NCBI GenBank assembly: GCA_022414725.1
Contig: CM039463.1
Span: forward strand, 38,639,123-38,703,122
Direction of reading: 5' to 3'
Source: Microglena sp. YARC
Taxonomy: Eukaryota; Chlorophyta; Chlorophyceae; Chlamydomonadales; Chlamydomonadaceae
DNA length: 64,000 nt
Both the position numbers and the translations under genes were made by a program. Below, piece by piece: positions 39,896 through 49,900 of the stretch. Position 1 is the stretch's first letter, and each line of letters opens with the position of its first letter. The notes under the pieces were generated by a model. The model saw only the letters and a list, made by a program, of their open reading frames with translations. It had not been told where the DNA came from and did no database searches.

Positions 39896-40030
39896 TGTAC
39901 CATCTGCCAAGGCACCAAGGGAAGGATGCTTAGGTGCACCAATTGCGACCAGCACAGCCACCCCCAGTGCCTCAGCTTGGGCAGGAATGCCATGTCCTGT
40001 GGTACATTCAAGTGCCAGCCTGCATTTTAA
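39896..40030 (+). other. PHD-like C4HC3 zinc finger in the YR element pol region
   Basis: The segment reads C-x2-C-x9-C-x2-C-x4-H-x2-C-x9-C-x4-C (CTIC, CTNCDQHSHPQC, CGTFKC), then ends at TAA 40028-40030. Cys/His order and spacing fit the PHD class, with a short last loop and no Trp before the final Cys pair. It lies in the same frame as RNase H, separated by TAA 39854 and a pyrimidine-rich stretch ending CCCCATAG that resembles a 3' splice site. The recombinase follows in another frame. Many PHD fingers bind the free N-terminus and K4 of histone H3, the sequence copied at the start of ORF1 of this element. Confidence 0.75.
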
Positions 40031-41075
40031 TTGAGTGCAACCTCCACATCACTAGCGCCCAAGGCCAGCAAGGTGCCAGGAGGTTAGTGATGCTGGAGGG
40101 CTCAACCCTGGCTGTCAGTTTGCAAGACACTTATGCAAGTGCTCTTAAGCGGTACACCAGGTGCATGGCTGAGGTATACATAATTACTGAGCAGGAGGCA
40201 CTCCCCCCTGGCCCCAAGGAACAAGTGCCACTGACGCTAGTAAAGCTGTTCATGGGTTGGGCGGCAGGTCACTACAAACCTGCCACCATTCAAACAACCC
40301 TGTCAGCACTAGCAGAATGGCACAGGTCTAAGGGACTGGACCTTCACACTCTGAACTCCAGTGTTGTGGGACAGCTCTCACAGGCCATCAGGGTGTTCCA
40401 GGGGCCTGAGGGAGTCTCCTCTGGCAAGCAGGGCATATGTAAGTCCCTCATTATCAAGTGTCTGGAGACCATGAGGAAGCTGAAGACCCTGCAGCCCCAC
40501 ATGGAGGACTTGTTTACTAGAGACGCAGCTTGGCTAGTGATGGTTTCTTTGGCCTCCTTAGAAGGAGTGAGCTTATTGCTTTGCGTTTGTCAGATGTGGT
40601 GACTAAGAAGGATCATGTAGTTGTCCACATCAGACGCTCCAAAACAGACCAGGAAGGGAAAGGAGCCACTGTAGTGCTCCCAGCCCAATGTAGGTACTCA
40701 CTTAGAGTCAGGAGGATTATATATGCCCTCTTACAGCTTAGAACCCGTCAGGGCGCCACGCCAGAGGACCACCTCATCACCGCCTGGGACCTAGACTCCC
40801 TTAGCTTGTCTTCCTCCCCCCTTCTTTCAGGTCAGGCTTTGTCCTATCGACTAAAGTCTTATCTCACTGCTATTGCACACTCTCACCCCAAACTGGACAT
40901 AGATCCAGCTAGGTTTGCCATGCACAGCCTCAGACGGGGAGGTGCAGTAGCAGCTTGGGCTAATGGGGCAGACCTAGAGACTATTAGAACTCAAGGTAGA
41001 TGGAAATCAGATGCCATTAAGGCATATCTGATCCCAGACCTCTCGGTCAAGTTGAACTTTGCCTCCAGCCTCTGA
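40031..41075 (+). CDS. YR element tyrosine recombinase
   Basis: Tyrosine recombinase that should insert the circular cDNA. The N-terminal SAM-like part lies in the frame through 40602 (VSLQDTYASALKRYTRC, KLFMGWAAGHYKPATIQTTL). A one-base shift at about 40540 leads to the catalytic frame 40530-41075: LLRRSELIALRLSD (Arg 11/12), VVHIRRSKTDQEG (Lys region), MHSLRRGGA (H132, R135), GRWKS (W158 in the second His position) and IKAYLI (Tyr 166). The R-H-R-(H/W)-Y set is complete. The product ends just before B1, as in PAT elements. Confidence 0.9.
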
Positions 41076-41251
41076 GCCTAGCCTTTTTCCTTTCCCTCTC
41101 TTTTCTCTTGATACCCCATCACTTAGCCAAGCCTGCTGTCCTGTACATGCTCCTTACTCCTTCACCTTTCCCCCAGTCCCCCCTTGACACTCCTTTCTTT
41201 ACATGTGGGACTGATTTTTTATTATCCTGAGGGCACGTGTGTGTGAAATTG

Positions 41252-41676
41252 CAGTGACTCTTGCATATGGTAGAAGCACAAAGACAGACCTGAACAGTCT
41301 GGACTTACAAGCTAGATAGTGCAGTTGACTTTATTTAATGGTAAAAGCTGATGAGACCAGTAAAGCCAGCTAGTGGTGTGATATACCCCCTAATTAAGGG
41401 AAATATCACACTCAAAGCTAAAACTTTACAAGGCCCAGCATACACCTTAAATATGTCTACTAGCACTTGTACCAATGGGGGCCCCATCTGAAAGATCGCT
41501 GGACCTCTCGGGCAGTGTCTCAATGTCCAGCAAGCAGGCCCCCATACTTTTGCAAATATAAGTACTGACAATGATGAAGCCTGCATGTGCTTCATTTCCT
41601 CAACCCTTAAGGGTAAATTATATGTATTGGAAATATGAAAAAGCAACTGTAAGGAATCTGAGTCAACCGTCTGAAT
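41252..41676 (+). repeat. Split direct repeat B1
   Basis: About 425 bp, nearly identical to B2 (42008-42429), directly joined to A2 at 41677. Confidence 0.92.
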
Positions 41677-41918
41677 GCCGCATTTCCCACACAGTAGTGG
41701 GTGAAATGGAGTATTCAGCCGCGCGACGTAAGATTTCGCAGGACGCATTCATATTTCAAATACCCGTAAACCCCCGGGCAAAACCAGGAGTAACCACCGC
41801 CAGTGTTTTCCCAGCAGTACTGTCCTGCCCGGTATAAAATCAAGTGCACAGTCACTGGGGGCACTAAATTCTTGGTGCCCCAAGCTGCTGAGCCTTGATC
41901 TGAACCAAATTTCGAGTT
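41677..41918 (+). repeat. Split direct repeat A2
   Basis: 242 bp copy of A1 with a second TATAAAA at 41833-41839. An 89-bp spacer (41919-42007) separates it from B2. Confidence 0.92.
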
Positions 41919-42007
41919 CCCACCACCATCCCTCTGTCCCACAGGAGTTATATCTTCCAGAAGCTACCTGAGCCTCCCAGGGGAAGTGACTCTGTTATTA
42001 TTTGACA

Positions 42008-42429
42008 GTAGCGACTCTATTGGTAGTAGCACAAAGACAGACCTGAACAGTCTGGACTTACAAGCTAGATAGTGCAGTTGACTTTATTTAATGGTAAAAG
42101 CTGATAAGACCAGTAAAGCCAGCTAGTGGTATGATATACCCCCTAATTAAGGGAAATATCACACTCAAAGCTAAAACTTTTACAAGGCCCAGCATACACC
42201 TTAAATATGTCTACTAGCACTTGTACAATGGGGGCCCCATCTGAAAGATCGCTGGACCTCTCGGGCAGTGTCTCAATGTCCAGCAAGCAGGCCCCCATAC
42301 TTTTGCAAATATAAGTACTGACAATGATGAAGCCTGCATGTGCTTCATTTCCTCAACCCTTAAGGGTAAATTATATGTATTGGAAATATGAAAAAGCAAC
42401 TGTAAGGAATCTGAGTCAACCGTCTGAAT
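42008..42429 (+). repeat. Split direct repeat B2
   Basis: About 422-bp copy of B1, ending GTCTGAAT at the boundary with the hAT-like MITE. Confidence 0.92.
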
Positions 42430-42604
42430 CAGGGTACTTCCAAGCGCGCTGCCTTTTTGAGCCCCACTCCGCGTTTGGCGCAATTTTTTGCAACCCCCTG
42501 TGGGCGCAGCAAGCAATTTTTGCGCTTTTTGCACTACAAAGCGCAGTTTTTAATATTTCAAGTGCGCTTAAGCGCTGGCCAATTTGGTCAATGGAAGTAC
42601 CCTG
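42430..42604. mobile_element. hAT-like MITE abutting the YR retrotransposon
   Basis: 175 bp from CAGGGTACTTCCA to TGGAAGTACCCTG, with GC-rich subterminal inverted motifs as in 10347-10534. TCATGAAG follows its right end, but its left neighbour is B2, and the matching TCATGAAG lies 6.5 kb away before A1. The MITE was therefore there first. Confidence 0.88.
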
Positions 42605-42639
42605 TCATGAAGGCCTCAGGTTATTAAAATTAAATAAAT

Positions 42640-42716
42640 GTTACGAATGAATGATTGAATGAATGAACGAATGAATGAATGAATGAATGAATGAATGAAT
42701 GGATGAATGAATGAAT
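42640..42716. repeat. GAAT/AATG tetranucleotide microsatellite
   Basis: About 15 imperfect AATG units. Confidence 0.93.
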
Positions 42717-43274
42717 TTGTCAATTAGGCCACGCAGGACCACCTGCCGAACGTATGCATAGATTTAGCTATTAGGCCCGGACAATTAAATTTTCACTGTA
42801 GCACGAACTCATGGCCCCCGTCGGTTAAACGATTGTTTGGGGTTCAGTTCATCAGTGCTTTTCTATGTTAGCCCCTCCTGTCACGGTTGGGCAAGTTCAT
42901 TTAGCCTATTTGGACCACGACTGGACTGTTACAAAATATACAAATAAGTTGCTTTAGGTTGTGCGTGCTTGCTTTAGTTGTGCACCATTTTGACCTCCCA
43001 AACATGGCATGAACAAGTCCTATGCAGCGTCGCAAGCGACGTGGAAAGCGAGTTAGTTACGCGACCGTTGGCTGACGAGTCAGGCTTCAATTATTTTTCG
43101 GTCGGACAGACAAACGGACAAATGGGTAAATATGGGGGCTTCCGCCCCCTTGAAGAGGGGGCTCTGCCAAAAAACAAACAAGAACTTGCACTTGTGTGAG
43201 AGCCAGCCTGAGGAGCTGCTAACTTGTGTGTCTGCCAACTTGTGTGACACTTACTTGACTTCTAACATGTGCGC

Positions 43275-43313
43275 GATATGGATATGGATATGGATATGGA
43301 TATGGATATGGAT
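43275..43313. repeat. TATGGA microsatellite, short allele in copy B
   Basis: About six units, against about 20 at 469-593. Confidence 0.95.
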
Positions 43314-44930
43314 AAAGTCGGCCCAGTAGCGAGGCATGAGGTTGGCAAGAGCTACTGCTTCATAGCCTGAATTTTAGCCTTTTAAAGCTCTCAACCCAAA
43401 GCTCATAACCCTAGATACTCTAGATAGTTCCCCTGATCAAATTGCGTGGTACTTACTTGACTTCCGACGTGTCAGGTAATGGAATTTTAACCTCTTTCGG
43501 CTCTCAACCCAAAGTTCATAACCCTAGATACTCCAGGTAGTTCCCCTGGTCACATTGCGCGGCACTTACTCGACTTCCAATCATTGAACGAAGAAAGTGC
43601 CGGGTTTGAATCTATACGGGTGCCCTTTAGTGTTAGTTGTCGCTGTCAACCGCCATGGTTGCTTTGACCAGGTAAAGTAGCAGCCCGTTCCCTACTGCCG
43701 GAAGACGCTCCTAGCAACCTAAATAGAAGCTCCCTAAATACCATGCCCCACCAGGCGTTTTCATTATGACTTCAGACGTGTCAGAGTTACGGATGAAGTT
43801 GGCCCAGTACTGAGGCATGAGGTTGGCAAGGGCTACTTCTTCACAGCCTGAATTCTACATCCCCAAACACAAATTACAGAAAAATAGGCAGATAGTTCTC
43901 AGGCCGGTGGTACCGGCTTGCCAGCCCGATCACATTACATGCTTGACACTCAATTGACTTCCGACATGTCAGAGTTACGGATGAAGTCGGCCCAGTAGCG
44001 GGGCATCAGGTTTGAAAGAGCTACTGCTTCACAGCCTGGATTTTGTCCTTTTACAGCTCTCAATCCAAAGTTCATAACCCTAGATACTCTAGATAGTTCT
44101 CCTAATCACATTGCGTGGCACTTACTTGACCTCCGACATGTCAGAGTTACGGATGAAGTCGGCCCAGTAGCGAGGCATCAGGTTGGCAAGGGCTACTGCT
44201 TCACAACCTGAATTCAGTGCCACCTCTAGCAAGATGACATCGAACATGAGCGTCTCGATGGAAGCTTGTGTCTTGGTCAGCTTAGGCTGCAAGGCTGTTG
44301 CCACCGCTTGTGACTCATCCCGACCAAGCCAAATGTTGTTGAGTACAGCAGGAAAACCACCTGTAATGTAACGGGGCATGGTGTTGGTGCCAAGAATGAG
44401 GGGTGCATGTCTTGGTCAGTTCAGGCTGTAAGGCTGTTGCCAACGCTTTTGACTCATCCTGTCCAAGCCAAATGTTGTTAAGGACAGCAGGAAAACCACC
44501 TGTAATGTAACGGGGCATGGTGTTGGTGCCAAGAATGAGGGGTGCATGTCTTGGTCAGTTTAGGCTGTAAGGCTGTTGCCAACGCTTTTGACTCATCCTG
44601 TCCAAGCCAAATGTTGTTAAAGACAGCAGGAAAACCACCTGTAATGTAACATGGCATGGTGTTGGTGCCAAGGATGAGTGGTGTTTGTTTTGGTCAGTTT
44701 AGGCTGCGAGGCTGTTTCCAACGCTTTTGACTCATCCCAACCAAGCCAAATGGTGTTGAGCACAGCAGGGAAACCACCTTTAATGTAACGTGGCATGGTG
44801 TTGGTGCCAAGGATGAGTGGTGTATGTCTTGGTCAGTTTAGGCTGTAACTCATCCCATCCAAGCCAAATGTTGTTGAGGACAGCAGGAAAACCTCTTGTA
44901 ATATAACATGGCATGGATGTGAGGTTTCCC
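43313..44930 (-). pseudogene. Tandemly duplicated exons of an unidentified gene, copy B
   Basis: Same content as 597-1930 plus 6683-6900. Five copies of the GGFPAVLNNIWLG exon lie near 44360, 44505, 44635, 44775 and 44885, each next to a TTACAG-like acceptor or a degenerate version of it. Four copies carry the segment ending in LMPRYWADFIR. With the exon array at 45600-46718 it may form one minus-strand gene region. Function unknown. Confidence 0.5.
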
Positions 44931-45363
44931 CCCCCAAATGCACCAAAAAAGCTACAAATAGCTATAAAAAGCACTAAGAAACCTGTCCCTAGAGGAGGCC
45001 TAAAAACATTAAGCTAGAAAAAAACCACTTTCAGATTTGAAAGAGAATCACTGGGTGGCACAAGTAAGACTGAATGAGATAGCTGATCAGAATCAGTTAT
45101 TGGACTAGCATGGGGACTAGCACATCCATTACTTGACCCCTGGACTGTAATAACATTTAATAGTGTTTATTACACCAACCATTGTGTTACTGTCTTCAGT
45201 TTTTATTTTACCAACCATTTAATTCCTGTCTGTAGCCGTCTGTAGTGTTTATTACACTAACCATTTAATTCCTGCCTGCAGCCGTCTGTAGTGTTTATCA
45301 TACAAACCATTCATCTCTGTCTGCAGACAATGAGCATGGATGGTGTTAGTTTGGATTAATTTC

Positions 45364-45580
45364 CAGGGTTGTCAATAAGGTTGGTGTCAATCTCCATAGT
45401 ATCTCCATGGTACAGGGTTGTCAATAAGGTTGGTGTCAATCTCCATAGTATCTCCATGGTACAGGGTTGTCAATAAGGTTGGTGTCAATCTCCATAGTAT
45501 CTCCATGGTACAGGGTTGTCAATAAGGTTGGTGTCAATCTCCATAGTATCTCCATGGTACAGGGTTGTCAATAAGGTCCT
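45364..45580. repeat. 49-bp minisatellite, four units plus partial
   Basis: The CAGGGTTGTCAATAAGG unit starts at 45364, 45413, 45462 and 45511, with a partial unit near 45560. Confidence 0.95.
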
Positions 45581-45599
45581 CCCTCCCTCCCCTACCTTC

Positions 45600-46592
45600 T
45601 AGATTCTGCGCTACTTGGATGTATCAGTCCACCAACACATACCGCAGTTGTGTAACCTCATTTTTTATCTCCACCACCATTACAGGGATGCCAACATCAA
45701 CCACCACCACCACCACCACCAATAACAACAACAACACAAACGACAAGAACAAGCAATATCACCATAAGCACCAAAAGCATGAACTCATATCTATCCACCA
45801 AAAGCTGCCACAGTTGTATAACCTCATATTTCATCTCTTCCACTTTCACATGGCTGCCACCACCACCACCACCACCACAAACAACAAATAACAACAACAC
45901 AAACGACAAGAACAAGCAATATCACCATTAGTCTCTACCTTCTAGGTTCTGTGCTACTTGGATGTATCGGTCCACCAACACCTGTCACAGTTGTATAACC
46001 TCATCTTTTATCTCCACCACTTTAACATGGCTGCCAATATCAACCACAACCACCACCACCACCACCAACACCACCAACACCACCAACAACAACACAAACG
46101 ACAAGAACAAGCAATATCACCCTATGCACCAAAAGCATGAGCTCATATCTATCCACCAAAAGCTGCCACAGTTGTATAACCTCATCGTTCATCTCTTCCA
46201 CTTTCACATGGAACCACCACCACCACCACCAACACCACCACCACCAACACAAACGACAAGAACAAGCAATATCAACGTACGCACCAAAAGCATGAGCTCA
46301 TATCTATCCACCAAAAGCTGCCACAGTTGTATAACCTCAACGTTCATCTCTTCCACTTTCACATGGAACCACCACCACCACCACCACCACAACCACCACC
46401 ACCACCGACACAAACGACAAGAACAAGCAATATCACCCTATGCACCAAAAGCATGAGCTCATATCTATCCACCAAAAGCTGCCACAGTTGTATAACCTCA
46501 TCGTTCATCTCTTCCACTTTCACATGGCACCACCACCACCACCACCACCAACACGATCGACAAGAACAGGCAATATCACCATTAGTCCTTAC
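45600..46592 (-). repeat. Tandem array of coiled-coil exon copies separated by CAC runs
   Basis: At least five units of about 145-200 bp. On the minus strand each encodes a (V)KVEEM..EV.QLW.LLVDRY-type heptad segment, bordered by CACCAC trinucleotide runs and an ACAAACGACAAGAACAAGCAAT segment. The units resemble the better preserved exon at 46593-46718. The repeat is therefore an exon plus adjoining intron, not a simple satellite. Trp/Val- and His-rich frames through it are artefacts. Confidence 0.6.
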
Positions 46593-46718
46593 CTTCTAGG
46601 TTCTGCGCTACTTGGATGTATCGGTCCACCAACACATGACGCAGTTGAGTAACCTCATTTTGTATCTCCACCACCTTCACAGGGTTGCCGATGAATCGAC
46701 ACGTCCGGCTGAAGAGGC
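46593..46718 (-). CDS. Well-preserved exon of the duplicated coiled-coil gene
   Basis: A 126-bp exon on the minus strand between TTGTTGTCAG|GCCTCTTC and CTAGAAG|GTAAGG, both good splice sites. It encodes LFSRTCRFIGNPVKVVEIQN followed by EVTQLRHVLVDRYIQVAQNL, an amphipathic helix with heptad-like spacing. Related exon copies lie to the left (array), at 46830-46905 (FSQEFCDFIG) and across the satellite at about 60530-60600 (LFSRTCRFIRRP). I do not recognise the family. Confidence 0.5.
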
Positions 46719-46739
46719 CTGACAACAAGTATTGGATCT

Positions 46740-46826
46740 GCACGAGGTGCATGTGTGTGTTTGAGTTTGTCTGTGTGTTTGTGTATGTTTGAGTTTGTCT
46801 GAGTGTGTCTGTGTGTTTTTGGTTGA
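46740..46826. repeat. TGTGTTTGAGTTTGTCTG repeat
   Basis: A short GT-rich tandem between two exon-like copies, with TGTGTTTG/AGTTTGTC units. Confidence 0.75.
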
Positions 46827-46905
46827 AAGGGTCCTTCCCCATGCAAATGCCAATGAAGTCACAGAACTCTTGAGAGAACTCAGGTCCAGACAACAAGAAT
46901 TGGAT
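46827..46905 (-). pseudogene. Exon copy with damaged acceptor
   Basis: The minus strand encodes GPEFSQEFCDFIGICMGKDP. It is preceded by TTGTTGTCTG instead of TTGTTGTCAG, so the acceptor AG is lost. It abuts the satellite array. Confidence 0.5.
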
Positions 46906-46914
46906 CTGCCAACA

Positions 46915-49900
46915 ATAAGTAACAAGTATTGGATCTGCACAAGCCAAGACAATAGTGACCACCAGTTCCATAAAGTAACAAGTATTGGATCTGCACAAGC
47001 CAAGACAATAGTGACCACCAGTTCCATAAAGTAACAAGTATTGGATCTGCACAAGCCAAGACAATAGTGACCACCAGTTCCATAAAGTAACAAGTATTGG
47101 ATGCACAAAGCAAGACAATAGTGCACAAGCCAAGACAATAGTGACCACCAGTTCCATAAAGTAACAAGTATTGGATCTGCACAAGCCAAGACAATAGTGA
47201 CACCAGTTCCATAAAGTAAACAAGTATTGGATCTGCACAAAGCCAAGACAATAGTGACACCAGTTCCATAAAGTAACAAGTATTGGATCTGCACAAGCCA
47301 AGACAATAGTGACCACCAGTTCCATAAAGTAACAAGTATTGGATCTGCACAAGCCAAGACAATAGTGACCACCAGTTCCATAAAGTAACAAGTATTGGAT
47401 TCTGCACAAGCCAAGACAATAGTGACCACCAGTACAAGTATTGGATCTGCACAAGCCAAGACAATAGTGACCACCAGTTCATAGTACAGTATATTGGATC
47501 TGCACAAGCCAAGACAATAGTGACCACCAGTTCCATAAAGTAACAAGTATTGGATCTGCACAAGCCAAGACAATAGTGACCACCAGTTCCATAAAGTAAC
47601 AAGTATTGGATCTGCACAAGCCAAGACAATAGTGACCACCAGTTCCATAAAGTACAAGTATTGGATCTGCACAAGCCAAGACAATAGTGACCACCAGTTC
47701 CATAAAGTAACAAGTATTGGATCTGCACAAGCAAGACAATAGTGACCACCAGTTCCATTAAAGTAACAAGTATTGGATCTGCACAAGCCAAGACAATAGT
47801 GACCACCAGTTCCATAAAGTAACAAGTATTGGATCTGCACAAGCCAAGACAATAGTGACCACCAGTTCCATAAAGTAACAAGTATTGGATCTGCACAAGC
47901 CAAGACAATAGTGACCACCAGTTCCATAAAGTAACAAGTATTTGGCCAATCTGCCAAGCCAAGACAATAGTGACCACCAGTTCCATAAAGTAACATAAAG
48001 TAACAAGTATTGGATCTGCACAAGCCAAGACAATAGTGCACCAGTTCCATAAAGTAACAAGTATTGGATCTGCACAAGCCAAGACAATAGTGACCACCAG
48101 TTCCATAAAGTAACAAGTATTGGATCTGCACAAGCCAAGACAATAGTGACCACCAGTTCCATAAAGTAACAAGTATTGGATCTGCACAAGCCAAGACAAT
48201 AGTGACCACCAGTTCCATAAAGTAACAAGTATTGGATCTGCACAAAGCCAAAGACAATAGTGACCACCAGTTCCATAAAGTAACAAGTATTGGATCTGCA
48301 CAAGCCAAGACAATAGTGACCACCAGTTCCATAAAGTAACAAGTATTGGATTGCACAAGCCAAGACAATAGTGACCACCAGTTCCATAAAGTAACAAGTA
48401 TTGGATCTGCACAAGCCAAGACAATAGTGACCACCAGTTCCATAAAGTAACAAGTATTGGATCTGCACAAGCCAAGACAATAGTGACCACCAGTTCCATA
48501 AAGTAAACAAGTATTGGATCTGCACAAGCCAAGACAATAGTGACCACCAGTTCCATAAAGTAACAAGTATTGGATCTGCACAAGCCAAGACAATAGTGAC
48601 CACCAGTTCCATAAAGTAACAAGTATTGGATCTGCACAAGCCAAGACAATAGTGACCACCAGTTCCATAAAGTAACAAGTATTGGATCTGCACAAGCCAA
48701 GACAATAGTGACCACCAGTTCCATAAAGTAACAAGTATTGGATCTGCACAAGCCAAGACAATAGTGACCACCAGTTCATAAAGTAACAAGTATTGGATCT
48801 GCACAAGCCAAGACAATAGTGACCACCAGTTCCATAAAGTAACAAGTATTGGATCTGCACAAGCCAAGACAATAGTGACCACCAGTTCCATAAAGTAACA
48901 AGTATTTGGAATCTGCACAAAGCCAAGACATAAATAACAAGTGACCACCAGTTCCATAAAGTAACAAGTATTGGATCTGCACAAGCCAAGACAATAGTGA
49001 CCACCAGTTCCATAAAGTAACAAGTATTGGATCTGCACAAGCCAAGACAATAGTGACCACCAGTTCCATAAAGTAACAAGTATTGGATCTGCACAAGCCA
49101 AGACAATAGTGGACCACCAGTTCCATAAAAGTAACAAGTATTGGATCTGCACAAGCCAAGACAATAGTGACCACCAGTTCCATAAAGTAACAAGTATTGG
49201 ATCTGCACAAGCCAAGACAATAGTGGACCACCAGTTCCATAAAGTAACAAGTATTGGATCTGCACAAGCCAAGACAATAGTGACCACCAGTTCCATAAAG
49301 TAACAAGTATTGGATCTGCACAAGCCAAGACAATAGTGACCACCAGTTCCATAAGTAACAAGTATTGGATCATTGCACAAGCCAAGACAATAGTGACCAC
49401 CAGTTCCATAAAGTAACAAAGTATTGGATCTGCACAAGCAGACAATAGTGACCACCAGTTCAAAGTAACAAGTATTGGATCTGCACAAGCCAAGCATAGT
49501 GACAAGCCATGAAGACAATATTGGATCTGCACAACCAAGACCAGTTCCATGAAGTAACAGTATTGGATCTGCACAAGCCAAGACAATAGTGACCACCAGT
49601 TCCATAAAGTAACAAGTATTGGATCTGCACAAGCCAAGACAATAGTGACCACCAGTTCCATAAAGTAACAAGTATTGGATCTGCACAAGCCAAGACAATA
49701 GTGACCACCAGTTCCATAAAAGTAAACAAGTATTGGATCTGCACAAGCCAGACAATAGTGACCACCAGTTCCATAAAGTAACAAAGTATGATCTGCACAA
49801 GCCAAGACAATAGTGACCACCAGTTCCATAAAGTAACTAAGTATTGGATCTGCACAAAGCCAAGACAATAGTGACCAACCAGTTCCATAAAGTAACAATT

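Larger units (their letters stand above)
35915..42429 (+). mobile_element. Kangaroo/PAT-like tyrosine-recombinase retrotransposon
   Basis: About 6.5 kb with the split direct repeat plan of PAT-type YR retrotransposons: A1 (35915-36156), coding region, B1 (41252-41676), A2 (41677-41918), B2 (42008-42429). On the plus strand it encodes a Gag-like ORF with a CCHC knuckle, then DIRS-type RT, RNase H and a downstream domain, a PHD-like finger and a tyrosine recombinase. YR elements integrate from a circle and make no target duplication. The B1-A2 junction (GTCTGAAT|GCCGC) is what a circle junction should look like. Frames are interrupted by several single-base changes and one stop, so this copy is probably not autonomous as sequenced. 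Confidence 0.93.
42806..45782. repeat. Segmental duplication, copy B (empty site)
   Basis: Matches 1-1981 plus 6683-7719 without the Copia element. The intact GTCAG target is at 44693-44697. Confidence 0.93.
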
